Shown here: one piece after another, positions 24,085 through 33,233 of the stretch | Position numbering within the stretch: the first letter of the stretch is position 1 | How the letters are laid out: every line of letters begins with the position of its first letter | Assembly: GCF_012641515.1 (NCBI RefSeq) | Contig: NZ_JABAHY010000004.1 | Coordinates: 83,989-147,988, forward strand | Direction of reading: 5' to 3' | DNA: 64,000 nt | Source of the DNA: Nesterenkonia sedimenti | GTDB taxonomy: Bacteria > Actinomycetota > Actinomycetes > Actinomycetales > Micrococcaceae | Translations under genes and position numbers: made by a program | Notes under the pieces: model-generated | What the model was told of the DNA's origin: nothing | Seen by the model: only the letters and a program-made list of their open reading frames with translations | The model's database searches: none

Positions 24085-25638
24085 ATGACCACCGGTGCAG
24101 AAAGCCTGCTGGCCACTCTCGAGGCCAATGACGTCGATGTCTGCTTCGCCAATCCCGGCACCTCGGAGATGCACTTCGTCTCCGCCCTGGACCGGGCCGA
24201 CCGGATCCGCGGGGTCCTGGCCCTCTTCGAAGGTGTGGTCACCGGAGCTGCCGACGGCTACGGCCGGATGACCGGCAACCCCGCTGCGACCCTGCTGCAT
24301 CTGGGCCCCGGACTGGCCAATGGCCTGTCCAATATGCATAACGCGCTGCGCTCGCAGTCACCGATCGTCAACGTCATTGGCGATCACGCCACCTACCACC
24401 GGGACCTCGACGCTCCGCTGACCTCGGATATCGAAGGTGCCGCCCGGCCGTTCAGCCACTGGGTGCGTACAACTCCCACGGCCGACTCCCTGGGCCAGGA
24501 CACCGCTGAGGCAGTCCGAGTCTCCCGGGAGGGCAAGATCGCCTCGCTAATCCTGCCCGCCGACGCCGCCTGGACCGAGGTGGATGCAGCCAACCCCATC
24601 GCGGTGAAGGCAGGGGAGCCCGCCCCGGATCCACATGTCCCAGACGGTGCCCTGGAGGCAGCCGCTCGGGTACTGCGTGAAGAGGGCAGCCGGACCGCCA
24701 TCCTGCTGGGCCCGCGCAGCGCGACCCCCGATGCCCTGGCCGCAGCCGACGCGATTGCCGCGGCCACCGGTTCTCAGGTGCTGCTGAACACCTTCATGTC
24801 GGTGATCTCCCGGGGCGCTGGCCGCCATGGTGCCCAGCGCATTCCCTATCCGGTGCCTCAGTCCCAGGAGCTGCTGAGCAAATTCGACAACATCCTGCTG
24901 GTCGGGGCCAAGCCCCCGGTGGCCTTCTTCGCCTACCCCGATAAGCCCAGCCGGCTCTACCAGCCCGGCACCCGGTTCATCGACCTCACCGACGGCTTCC
25001 AGCGCACTGTGGAGTCCCTGGAATCGCTGCGCTCGGAACTGGGCAACACGGTGGACACCCCCGCACTGGAACTGCAGCTGCCCGGACTGCCCACTGGTGA
25101 GATCACCCCCGAGAAGCTCGGTGTCTTCCTGGGCCACAGCCTGCCCGAACATGCTGTGGTGGTCGATGAGTCCATCACCACCGGCCGCAGCTTCGGAGAG
25201 GCCACCGACGCCGCCAGGCCCCATGAGTGGTTGACCGGGACCGGCGGCTCCATCGGATACGGTATGGCCGCCTCCGTGGGTGCGGCCATCGCCCGCCCGG
25301 ACCAGCCGGTGATCACCCTGGAGGCCGACGGCTCCGGGATGTATATGCCCCAGGCCCTGTGGACCCAGGCCCGTGAGGCGCTGAACATCACCACCCTGAT
25401 CTTCTCCAACCGCAAGTACCAGATCCTGCGCAATGAGATGACCAATGTGGGCGTTCCCAAGTTCGGACCCAAGGCCGAGGCGCTGCTGGATCTGAACAAC
25501 CCAGGCATCGACTGGGTGCAGCTCTCCGAATCCATGGGGGTTCCCGCCCGCCGGGCAACCACTATCGAGGAGCTGCAGGCCGCGTTCACCGCAGCCCTGG
25601 AAGAAGACGGCCCGCATCTGATCGAAGTGATGCTCTAG
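24085..25638 (+). CDS. ThDP enzyme, benzoylformate decarboxylase/acetolactate synthase-like
   Basis: This 517-residue three-domain ThDP enzyme has the pyrimidine domain with NPGTSEMHFVSAL and catalytic Glu in FEGVVTGAADGYGRM (about residue 50). The middle domain is degenerate. The pyrophosphate domain has EADGSGMYMPQALWTQAREALNITTLIFSNRKYQIL (split motif GDG-like EADGSG to Asn). It is often labelled acetolactate synthase large subunit, but it lacks a partner regulatory subunit and sits in a catabolic operon. A 2-oxoacid decarboxylase or carboligase role in the degradation of the operon's substrate is more likely. It begins 2 bp after the aminotransferase. Confidence 0.8.
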   Translation: MTTGAESLLATLEANDVDVCFANPGTSEMHFVSALDRADRIRGVLALFEGVVTGAADGYGRMTGNPAATLLHLGPGLANGLSNMHNALRSQSPIVNVIGDHATYHRDLDAPLTSDIEGAARPFSHWVRTTPTADSLGQDTAEAVRVSREGKIASLILPADAAWTEVDAANPIAVKAGEPAPDPHVPDGALEAAARVLREEGSRTAILLGPRSATPDALAAADAIAAATGSQVLLNTFMSVISRGAGRHGAQRIPYPVPQSQELLSKFDNILLVGAKPPVAFFAYPDKPSRLYQPGTRFIDLTDGFQRTVESLESLRSELGNTVDTPALELQLPGLPTGEITPEKLGVFLGHSLPEHAVVVDESITTGRSFGEATDAARPHEWLTGTGGSIGYGMAASVGAAIARPDQPVITLEADGSGMYMPQALWTQAREALNITTLIFSNRKYQILRNEMTNVGVPKFGPKAEALLDLNNPGIDWVQLSESMGVPARRATTIEELQAAFTAALEEDGPHLIEVML

Positions 25639-25653
25639 GAGCAAATCCACACA

Positions 25654-27063
25654 GTGACTACCGACGACGCCGTCGCCGAGCTGCGCAGGCAGCTGGACCC
25701 CGCAAAAGTCCTCACCGATGAGGCCGTACGTCACGGCCTGAGCAGGGACCGCAGCCAATGGGTGCAACCGGAGCTGGCCGCCGTGGTGGTCAAACCCGCA
25801 GACGAAAGTGATGTGGTCACCACTCTGAAGGTGGCCCATCACTATCGTCTGCCGGTCATCCCGCGCGGAGCCGGAAGCGGGCTCTCCGGCGGGACTGTGG
25901 GCCTCAATGAGGCCATCGTGCTCGATGTCACCGAGATGGCATCAGTGATCGAACTCGACCCCCGCGGCAAATGGGCCACAGTCCAACCCGGGGTGATCAC
26001 CGCAGACCTCGACCGGCAGGCCGCCGAACACGGACTGATGTTCGCCCCGGATCCGGCCAGCACCGAACTCTCCACCATCGGCGGCAATATCGCCGCCAAT
26101 GCCGGCGGACTGCGGTGCGTGAAATACGGCAACACCCGGGACTCCGTGCTGAGCCTGAAAGTCGTGCTGGCCACCGGCGAGAAGCTGACCCTGGGCAGTA
26201 AGACCAAGAAGGATGTCGCCGGACTGGATCTGATGAGCCTCTTCGTCGGCTCTGAGGGAACCCTCGGTGTGATCACCGAGGCCACGGTGCGACTGGTTCC
26301 CCGACCCGCCCAGCGCAGGATGCTGCTGGCTGTCTGCCGTACCTGGGAAGAGGTCGAGGCCCTGGCCGTGACCGCCTCCGCCATGCCTCAGACCCCCTCA
26401 ATGGTCGAGCTCATCGACCACGGCGGTCTCCAGAACCGGTCCGAGGAGCTCAAAGCACCCCTGGGACTGGAAGACACCGGCCGGGCGGTGGCCCTGATCG
26501 AATCCGACAGCCCGTATGCCGAGCAGGACGTCGCAGAATACCGCCGCGAACTCACTGCCGCCGGACTCAGCGATCTCAGGCTGCTCAGTGACCAGGAGCG
26601 CGAGGCAGCACTGCGGCTGCGCCGCGGTAAGGCCGCCGAAGGCAAAGGTGACGCTCAGATCCTCGACACCTCCCGTCTCTGGTGGCTGGGGGAGGATATG
26701 ACTGTTCCGGCACCCTATCTGGCCCGGTTCCTCCGCGAGGCCGAGACTATCGCCGCCGAGGCCGGGGTCCGGATCTCCATGGTCGCCCATGTCGGCGACG
26801 GCAACCTCCACCCGGCACTGACCATCCCGAAGGAAGAGGTCAGCTCCGAGCAGACCGCCTCCGAGATGCTCAATCAAACAGCCGACCGGCTGGTTCGCAT
26901 CGCACTGTCCCTGGGCGGCTCAGTCACCGGCGAACACGGTGTCGGAGTCCTGAAGAAGGAATGGCTGCCGATGATGCTGGGGGAGGAGTCCCTGCGCATC
27001 CAGCACTCCATCAAGGAGATCTTCGACCCCCACGGGATCATGAACCCCGGCCGCGGGTACTGA
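25654..27063 (+). CDS. FAD-linked 2-hydroxyacid dehydrogenase, GlcD/D-2-hydroxyglutarate type
   Basis: This 469-residue member of the vanillyl-alcohol-oxidase/PCMH family has the FAD-binding domain with PRGAGSGLSGGTVGLNEAIV, IGGNIAANAGGLRCVKYGNTRD and SEGTLGVITEATVRL. The C-terminal domain has the metal/substrate-binding HVGDGNLHPAL and the GEHGVGVLKKEWLP ending. It oxidises a D-2-hydroxyacid (glycolate, D-lactate or D-2-hydroxyglutarate) to the 2-oxoacid. No GlcE or GlcF partner is nearby, favouring a single-chain enzyme. The GTG start at 25654 lies 15 bp after the ThDP gene. Substrate choice is inferred only from context. Confidence 0.85.
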   Translation: MTTDDAVAELRRQLDPAKVLTDEAVRHGLSRDRSQWVQPELAAVVVKPADESDVVTTLKVAHHYRLPVIPRGAGSGLSGGTVGLNEAIVLDVTEMASVIELDPRGKWATVQPGVITADLDRQAAEHGLMFAPDPASTELSTIGGNIAANAGGLRCVKYGNTRDSVLSLKVVLATGEKLTLGSKTKKDVAGLDLMSLFVGSEGTLGVITEATVRLVPRPAQRRMLLAVCRTWEEVEALAVTASAMPQTPSMVELIDHGGLQNRSEELKAPLGLEDTGRAVALIESDSPYAEQDVAEYRRELTAAGLSDLRLLSDQEREAALRLRRGKAAEGKGDAQILDTSRLWWLGEDMTVPAPYLARFLREAETIAAEAGVRISMVAHVGDGNLHPALTIPKEEVSSEQTASEMLNQTADRLVRIALSLGGSVTGEHGVGVLKKEWLPMMLGEESLRIQHSIKEIFDPHGIMNPGRGY

Positions 27064-27175
27064 TCCTCCCAGGCAGCTGAGCTCACGTCCACAGGGGCCT
27101 GCAACATCCAGGTAATGTTGCCCACGTTACACTTCCTCTACTTGCACTGATTACGCGCACCTGAGGAAATACCTG

Positions 27176-28768
27176 ATGAGAACACGTACAGCATTTGCCT
27201 CCAGCCTGACCCTGGCCCTCGCCCTGACTGCCTGCGGCGGTGGCGAGAACGGCGAGGAGGCCGAGGATCTGGACCTCGAGCAGATCGAAGTCCGGGAAGA
27301 GATCCGACTGGCCCACTCCGATCAGCCCCAGACGATGGACCCCATCGCCACCACCGCAGCGGTGGCCCGCAATATGGGGCATCTGGTCTTCGAGCCGCTG
27401 TTCGTGCTCGACGCCGACCTCGAGGTCCAGCCCATGCTGGCCGAGGACTATGAGTTCAACGAGGACAGCACCGAGCTGACCATCACCATCCGGGAAGACG
27501 TCCCCTTCCACAACGGTGAGATCCTCGATGCCGAGGACGTCGTCGCCTCTCTGGAACACTGGACCCGGCTGAGCAACCCCGGCTCCACCTTCTTCTCCGA
27601 TGCCAGCTATGAGGCCACCGACGATCACACTGTGGTCATAGAATTCGAACAGCCCATGGCACTTGCCCCGATGATGATGGCCGATAACTCCCAGATGCCC
27701 ACCTTCATCATGCCCGCCGAAGTCGTCCAGGACGCCCCGGATACCGGTGCTGAGGAGTACATCGGAACCGGCCCCTATTCCTTCGGCGAATGGCAGCGGG
27801 ACCAGTACATCCAGTTCGAGGCCTTCGAGGACTACGCCTCCCGAGATGAGGAGCCCAGTGGTCACGCCGGCGCCCGGCAGGCCAATTTCGAGAACATCTA
27901 CTTCGACTTCGTCACCGACTCCTCCACCCGGGTCAACGGACTGCAGTCCCAGGAGTACGACCTCATCCACGGGCTGAGCTTCGATAACGTCGAGCAGGTC
28001 GAGGGCTTCGCTGATGCCGACTACGAGGTCGCCCCGGCCGGCATCCTGACCGCGATGTTCAATAAATCCGATGAGTCACTGTTCAACAACCAGGCCCTGC
28101 GTGAGGCCGCAGTGGCCGCCATCGAGCCCGAGCAGATCCTGCTCACCGCCTATGCCGATGAGGAGTTCTACGGAGCCACCAGCTCCCTGATGGATGAGGA
28201 CTCCCCATGGCATATCGAACCCGATGAGGAGTTCCGCGAATTCCACCAGGAGGTGGACCAGGACCTCGTCGATGAGAAGCTCGAGGAGGCAGGCTACGAC
28301 GGTGAGGAGCTGACCATCCTGGCCAGCTCGGACCAGGACGATCACTACGACACCGGGATCATGCTGCAGCAGCAGTTGGAGGAAGCCGGGTTCAATGTGA
28401 CCCTGCAGACCCTGGACTGGCCGACCATGCTCGATGCCTACACTGACCCCGAGGCCTTCGACATCGCCGTCGACGCCTACGCCAACTACCCCATGCTGCC
28501 CCCGACCATGCTCTTCCTGACGCCTGAGGGTGAGGGCTGGGCCGATTACGATCCGCTCTTCGACGCCGGTGATGCCATGATCTACGCCGAGGACGACGAC
28601 GCCGCCATGGAAGCCATGGAGGACTTCCAGCAGGCCTTCATCGACTACCTGCCGGTGAATAAGATCGGTGACCGCACGACCCTCTACGGGGTCGCCGACT
28701 ACGTTCAGGGCTTTGAGCATGTCTCCGGTCAGGGGCCGATCTACCACAGCCTCTACATCGCCGAATAA
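27176..28768 (+). CDS. Peptide/nickel-type ABC substrate-binding lipoprotein (SBP_bac_5), orphan
   Basis: This 530-residue exported lipoprotein has signal MRTRTAFASSLTLALALTAC with lipobox LTAC (Cys near residue 20) and an acidic linker. The mature part is a family 5 binding protein: PQTMDPIATTAAVARNMGHLVFEPL, VPFHNGEILDAEDVVASLEHW and the IGTGPYSF segment. These proteins bind peptides, opines or other amino-containing solutes outside the membrane. No DppBCDF-type permease or ATPase genes are in the window, so it must work with components encoded elsewhere. An M20 hydrolase follows after 35 bp. Confidence 0.9.
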   Translation: MRTRTAFASSLTLALALTACGGGENGEEAEDLDLEQIEVREEIRLAHSDQPQTMDPIATTAAVARNMGHLVFEPLFVLDADLEVQPMLAEDYEFNEDSTELTITIREDVPFHNGEILDAEDVVASLEHWTRLSNPGSTFFSDASYEATDDHTVVIEFEQPMALAPMMMADNSQMPTFIMPAEVVQDAPDTGAEEYIGTGPYSFGEWQRDQYIQFEAFEDYASRDEEPSGHAGARQANFENIYFDFVTDSSTRVNGLQSQEYDLIHGLSFDNVEQVEGFADADYEVAPAGILTAMFNKSDESLFNNQALREAAVAAIEPEQILLTAYADEEFYGATSSLMDEDSPWHIEPDEEFREFHQEVDQDLVDEKLEEAGYDGEELTILASSDQDDHYDTGIMLQQQLEEAGFNVTLQTLDWPTMLDAYTDPEAFDIAVDAYANYPMLPPTMLFLTPEGEGWADYDPLFDAGDAMIYAEDDDAAMEAMEDFQQAFIDYLPVNKIGDRTTLYGVADYVQGFEHVSGQGPIYHSLYIAE

Positions 28769-28803
28769 GAGACCGAAGATCACCGATCACGTAAGGAACC
28801 CAA

Positions 28804-29988
28804 TTGCCCGAGGCCGCTAAGACCGCCATCGTCGATTTCCTCGCCGAAACCACCCCATGGACCGAGCTGTCCCTGAAGATCCACGCCAACCCCGAGCTGA
28901 GCTTCCAGGAGCACCAAGCCGCAGGCTGGATCACCGAGACGCTGTCTGCCCAGGGTTTCGAGATCACCCAGGGGCTCACCCCGGAGACCCCGACCGCCTT
29001 CAAAGCCACCTGGAGCTCAGGCACAGGCGGGCCGCATATCGTGTTCATGGCCGAATATGATGCGCTGCCGAAGATCGGGCACGGCTGCGGACACAATGTC
29101 ATCGCCGGTGCCGGTGCAGGTGCAGCTGCAGCGCTGAAACACGCCCTGGAGACCACCGGAACTCCCGGCAGTGTCTCCCTGGTGGGGACCCCGGCGGAGG
29201 AGGAAGGCGGAGGGAAGATCCTGCTGGCCGAGGCCGGGGCCTTCGATGAGTTCGATGCCGCGCTGATGATCCACCCCGCCGATAAGACCATGACCGTCCG
29301 TGGCAATCGGGCCTGTGTGGATATGTTCATCCAGTTCCACGGCAAAGGTGCGCATGCCGCATCCCGTCCCCATGAGGGGATCAATGCCCTGGATGCGGTG
29401 ATCAACAGTTTTGTCACCATCCGCCAGCTGATGCCCTATCTCCACCGCTCAGCCAATGTGCACGGGATCATCACCAAGGGAGGGGAGGCCAATAACGTCA
29501 TCCCCGATCACTGTGAGGCGAACTTCCTGCTGCGGGCGGAGTCCGTCGAGGCCCTGGAATCGATCCGCCAACGGGTGGAGAATGCCGTGGAGCGCTCGGC
29601 GGAGTCGGTGGGAGCCAGCACCACCATCGAATACGGGCTGACCTACGCTGAACTGAAGGCCAACCGTAAGATGGCCGATCTCTTCGGCGATAACCTGCGC
29701 AGCATTGATGTGCCGGTGGCAGAGGATGTCACCGAACTCGGCGGCTCCTCAGATGTCGGCAATATCAGCCGGGTGCTGCCGACGATTCACCCCTACATCA
29801 AGATCGGGGACGTCATCGCCCACACCACGGATTTCGCCGCAGCCGCTGGGTCACCAGCGGGTATGGAGGCTGTTATCCAGGGGGCGAAGGGCCTGGCCAT
29901 GACCGGCTGGGACCTCATCTCCTCCCCGGAGACCCTGCAGCAGGCCGAGGAGGAATTCGCCGCGGCCATGGCTGAGGCTGAAGCCTAG
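28804..29988 (+). CDS. M20-family amidohydrolase (AbgB/PM20D2-like)
   Basis: This 394-residue cytoplasmic zinc hydrolase removes acyl or aminoacyl groups from amino acids. It has FMAEYDALPKIGHGCGHNVIAGAG (metal-binding Cys and His region), TPAEEEGGGK (catalytic Glu) and HGKGAHAASRPHEGINALDA of the dimerisation domain. It starts at TTG 28804 with AAGGAA before it. Its pairing with an orphan binding protein suggests uptake and hydrolysis of a conjugated amino acid or dipeptide. A strong terminator follows. Confidence 0.87.
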   Translation: MPEAAKTAIVDFLAETTPWTELSLKIHANPELSFQEHQAAGWITETLSAQGFEITQGLTPETPTAFKATWSSGTGGPHIVFMAEYDALPKIGHGCGHNVIAGAGAGAAAALKHALETTGTPGSVSLVGTPAEEEGGGKILLAEAGAFDEFDAALMIHPADKTMTVRGNRACVDMFIQFHGKGAHAASRPHEGINALDAVINSFVTIRQLMPYLHRSANVHGIITKGGEANNVIPDHCEANFLLRAESVEALESIRQRVENAVERSAESVGASTTIEYGLTYAELKANRKMADLFGDNLRSIDVPVAEDVTELGGSSDVGNISRVLPTIHPYIKIGDVIAHTTDFAAAAGSPAGMEAVIQGAKGLAMTGWDLISSPETLQQAEEEFAAAMAEAEA

Positions 29989-30008
29989 AAACTAAGTACT
30001 GCGATAAC

Positions 30009-30047
30009 ACTGGGGCCCTCCGCCGAGAATCGGCGGAGGGCCCCAGT
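30009..30047. terminator. Bidirectional terminator with an 18-bp perfect stem
   Basis: The arms 30009-30026 and 30030-30047 pair perfectly over 18 bp (ACTGGGGCCCTCCGCCGA and complement) with a 3-nt loop, between the convergent M20 and amidohydrolase genes. There is no long T tract, but the position and stability fit a terminator. Confidence 0.8.
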
Positions 30048-30063
30048 GCGTCGTCGTCGAGAA

Positions 30064-31707
30064 TCAGGCGTTGATGCCGGCCTCGTTATAGACCAGTTCA
30101 CCACCAACAAAGGTGGCACCGACATCCACCTGGGAGATCTTCTCCTCGGCAACTGAGAAGAGATCATCGGAGAGGACAATGAAGTCAGCCAGTTTCCCGG
30201 TGCTGAGGCTGCCCATATCCTTCTCCGCCCCGGCGGCATAGGCCGATCCGTAGGTATAGGCCTGTACCGCCTCCTGAACAGTCAGCCGCTCCTCGGGACC
30301 CAGCAGGGCCCCGGAGGCAGTGCGCCGGTTGACCATGTCATGGATACAGCGCAGCGGATTGGCATCGGAAACCGGTGAATCAGTGGAACCGGGCAGCACA
30401 TGCCCAGCCTTCAGCAGTGACTTCAACCGGTAGATCCCACCGTGGAGCTCCTCGTCAGTGGAGGCTGCCATCCCGTCTCCGAAATCAGAGATGAAAACAC
30501 CCTGAGGCACCGGCACTACACCCAGCTGAGCGGCACGTTCGACCTGCTCCGGTGAGGTCAGAGCGAAATGCTCAATCCGGTGGCGGACCTCCGGGCGGGG
30601 CAGCAGACGCTGGGCCTCGGCGAAGGCGTCCAGGACGTGGTCAATGGCCGCATCACCGATAGCGTGGGTCGCCACAGTCCACCCGGTGAGATGTCCCTGG
30701 ATGATCATCCTGCGCAGATCAGACTCCGCATACTGCAGGTAGCCGGTGTTCTCCGGTTCACCCACATAGCAGCGGTGCATGGCAGCAGACCGACCGATAT
30801 AACTGCCATCGGACCAGATCTTCACCGGGCCCACCCGCAGCCGGTCATCTCCGAGACCGGTGCGGATACCCAGATCCAGGCCGAAGCTGTCCTTGATCTC
30901 GGGAAGCTCATGCAGGGTCCCGCAGTAGGGCATCAGCACCATGCGAGTGCCCAACAGCCCCTGTTCCAGGGCCCGCTGGTAGTAGTGGAAGTCCAGCGGG
31001 GAGTTGCCGATCGCATGGGGATCACCGGCTCCAGGCTCGGTGATAGTGGTCAGCCCGTAGCTCAGTGCCTGCCGGCTGCCCAGATCCAGCCAGTGGATCA
31101 CTTCCTCCTCGGGGGAGGGGCGGACCAGGGACATGATCAGTCCCATCGCCTTCTCCTCCAGGAGACCATGGGCCCGCTGCTGGTCGTCGCGGACGACTCG
31201 TCCGCCGTCGACGTCGGGGACATTGAGCCGATCAGCCCAGCCGGCGCGTTCGAAGGCCGCGGTATTGGCCACGATCATATGCCCAGAGACATGCTCCAGG
31301 ATGGCCGGGCGACCACCGCAGACCTTATCCAGTTCCTCCGCCGAGGGATGATCCCCCAGGGCGTTCTGGTCATAGCCTGCAGCCCGGATCCACGCATCCG
31401 GGGCCAAAGTCGCGGCATGCTCAGCGATGGCCTGGTACAGCTCATCCAGGGTCTTCACCGCAGTGGGGCGGAGATTGACCGCCGCCAACCGCTCACCGGT
31501 CTTGGAGAGGTGGTTATGGGCATCATGGAACCCCGGCAGCACCGGCGCGCCCTGAAGGTCAAAGCACTGCCGGGCTGCAATCCCATCCAGTTCCTCATCG
31601 AAACCGATGATCCGGCCCTGCCAGATTCCCATCCGCTGGGCGGTGGGGCGCTCAGGATCCAGCGTGCGGATCCGAGCATTCTCGACGACGGCGTCGATCG
31701 TCAGCAT
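30064..31707 (-). CDS. YtcJ-like metal-dependent amidohydrolase (copy A)
   Basis: This 547-residue amidohydrolase_3 protein has the metal-binding GFHDAHNHLSK near residue 60, the GWTVATHAIGDAAIDHVLDAF histidine segment, RIEHFALTSPEQVERA, and the late Asp in LPGSTDSPVSDANP. It hydrolyses an amide or imide bond, substrate unknown. Its start codon overlaps the stop of the symporter gene (TAATG), so the two are one transcript with the symporter first. It shares family and layout with copy B, from which it is separated by the symporter. Confidence 0.88.
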   Translation of the reverse strand: MLTIDAVVENARIRTLDPERPTAQRMGIWQGRIIGFDEELDGIAARQCFDLQGAPVLPGFHDAHNHLSKTGERLAAVNLRPTAVKTLDELYQAIAEHAATLAPDAWIRAAGYDQNALGDHPSAEELDKVCGGRPAILEHVSGHMIVANTAAFERAGWADRLNVPDVDGGRVVRDDQQRAHGLLEEKAMGLIMSLVRPSPEEEVIHWLDLGSRQALSYGLTTITEPGAGDPHAIGNSPLDFHYYQRALEQGLLGTRMVLMPYCGTLHELPEIKDSFGLDLGIRTGLGDDRLRVGPVKIWSDGSYIGRSAAMHRCYVGEPENTGYLQYAESDLRRMIIQGHLTGWTVATHAIGDAAIDHVLDAFAEAQRLLPRPEVRHRIEHFALTSPEQVERAAQLGVVPVPQGVFISDFGDGMAASTDEELHGGIYRLKSLLKAGHVLPGSTDSPVSDANPLRCIHDMVNRRTASGALLGPEERLTVQEAVQAYTYGSAYAAGAEKDMGSLSTGKLADFIVLSDDLFSVAEEKISQVDVGATFVGGELVYNEAGINA

Positions 31708-33191
31708 TAAACGCGTGCCTCCTCAGCGGGCTTCTCAGCGAGGTTCTCGGTGTTCTGCGGGGGCAGACCGGCGTACTCAGCCAGGCGGTCGCGATCCACC
31801 ACGTGGAAGATCACATAGGTGATGATCGAGGCGGGCAGACCCAGGAAGACCGGGTGACCGAAGGGCGAACCGGCCAGGGTCCAGCCCACGGAGACGGCCA
31901 GGCCGACCCACATGGCGATAATCGCCCCGCGGCCGGAGACCTTCTTGGCGAAGAGGGCAACCAGGGCCGGGAACAGCAGACCCGAGACCAGCATCGCTGT
32001 GCCGGTGACCCAGAGCTCGACCAGACGCGGCACCAGCAGGGCCAGCACCAGGGCGATGACGCCGGTGATCACCACAGCGATGCGGCTCCAGAACAGCAGG
32101 GACTTCTGGCTGGGCTTGCCCTTCAGCGCAGGCTTGATGACGTCATTGACGATCGAGGAAGCGCCACACATGAAGAAGGAGTCAGCGCAGGAGATGATCG
32201 TTGCCAGCAGTGCCACGATGAGCACCACCACAAGCTCGAAGGGCAGCAGCTCAGTGATGATCTCGTAGTAGATCTGGCTGGGTTCCTCGGAGTCGATCTC
32301 CAGGCCGTAGCGGGCCATAACACCCATCCAGATGACCAGCACACCGGTGATCGCGGCGATGATGATGGCCACCCAGTAACCGCGGATCACGGTGTTGAGA
32401 TCGCGGCCGGCCCAGGCACGCTGCCAGAGGTCCTGACGCACCAGCTGGTAGGCACCGATGGTCAGGGCGTAGACGGCAACTTCAGCGAAGCTGATGTGGA
32501 AGACGCTGAGGTGAGCGGACTCGCCCAGGGCAGCAGCATTGGCACGCACCTGGTCGAAGTCACCGACGGTGACCAGAATCAGCACGAACAGACCGAAGAC
32601 GGCCAGGGTCTGGATAGTGCCGTGGAAGGCGTCCTGCCACACCACAGCTTTCAGACCGCCGAATACAGTCTTGATGGTCAGCATGATCGCGGAGATGATG
32701 ATCGCCAGGTTCATCGGCACACCGGCGACGAGGTTGAGCACCAGGCCCACGGCCACGAACTGCATGCCGGTAATGGCCGCATAGGCAGTCAGCACCGAGA
32801 TTGTGGTGGGGATACGGGCCTGGTTGCCGAAACGGTGGGCGGTGAAGTCACCGATGGTGACGTAGTTATTCCGGTCACCGAGGGTGCGGATCTTCTTGAT
32901 CAGCAGGGTCGCCATGATGATGCCGGCGACGAAGATCGCGACGTTGTACCACTGCTGGCCCTGACCCATGTTGTACCCATCGGTCATGAAGCCCAGCAGG
33001 ATGGAGCCACCGATTGCAGTGCCCACATAGGTCAGGATCAGCGGGAAAAGGCTGACCCCGCGGGAGGCGACATTGTAGTCCTCATAGGTGCGGATCTGCT
33101 TCACACCGATCCAAACGGATACACCTACTAGGAAGAGGAAGTACCCAATGGTCATATACAGGAGAAAATCTCCCTGCGCACTGGTGAACAA
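31707..33191 (-). CDS. Sodium:solute symporter (SSS family)
   Basis: This 494-residue membrane protein has about 13 helices and the LeuT-like sodium-symporter fold: RTYEDYNVASRGVSLFPLILTYVGTAIGGSILLGFM near the N-terminus, then TIGDFTAHRFGNQARIPTTISVL. The helix 8 region ATIISCADSFFMCGASSIVNDVI contains the Ser-rich sodium site. Sodium-driven import of an organic solute is the role. It lies between two YtcJ-like amidohydrolases on the same strand (1-bp overlap with copy A, about 40 bp from copy B), so the natural inference is that it feeds them. Confidence 0.92.
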   Translation of the reverse strand: MFTSAQGDFLLYMTIGYFLFLVGVSVWIGVKQIRTYEDYNVASRGVSLFPLILTYVGTAIGGSILLGFMTDGYNMGQGQQWYNVAIFVAGIIMATLLIKKIRTLGDRNNYVTIGDFTAHRFGNQARIPTTISVLTAYAAITGMQFVAVGLVLNLVAGVPMNLAIIISAIMLTIKTVFGGLKAVVWQDAFHGTIQTLAVFGLFVLILVTVGDFDQVRANAAALGESAHLSVFHISFAEVAVYALTIGAYQLVRQDLWQRAWAGRDLNTVIRGYWVAIIIAAITGVLVIWMGVMARYGLEIDSEEPSQIYYEIITELLPFELVVVLIVALLATIISCADSFFMCGASSIVNDVIKPALKGKPSQKSLLFWSRIAVVITGVIALVLALLVPRLVELWVTGTAMLVSGLLFPALVALFAKKVSGRGAIIAMWVGLAVSVGWTLAGSPFGHPVFLGLPASIITYVIFHVVDRDRLAEYAGLPPQNTENLAEKPAEEARV

Positions 33192-33233
33192 GTTGTGCTC
33201 CTTGAATTAAGGGGTTGGGGATTTGGAGGTCTG

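Noticed and set aside
24085-25638. Reading the ThDP enzyme as housekeeping acetolactate synthase (ilvB)
   Set aside because: No small subunit, no ilvC or ilvN nearby, and it lies in an operon with gabT and a hydroxyacid dehydrogenase.
31803-33131. 442-residue open frame opposite the sodium symporter
   Set aside because: His/Asp/Gly-rich shadow of a membrane protein gene. No domain is recognisable.
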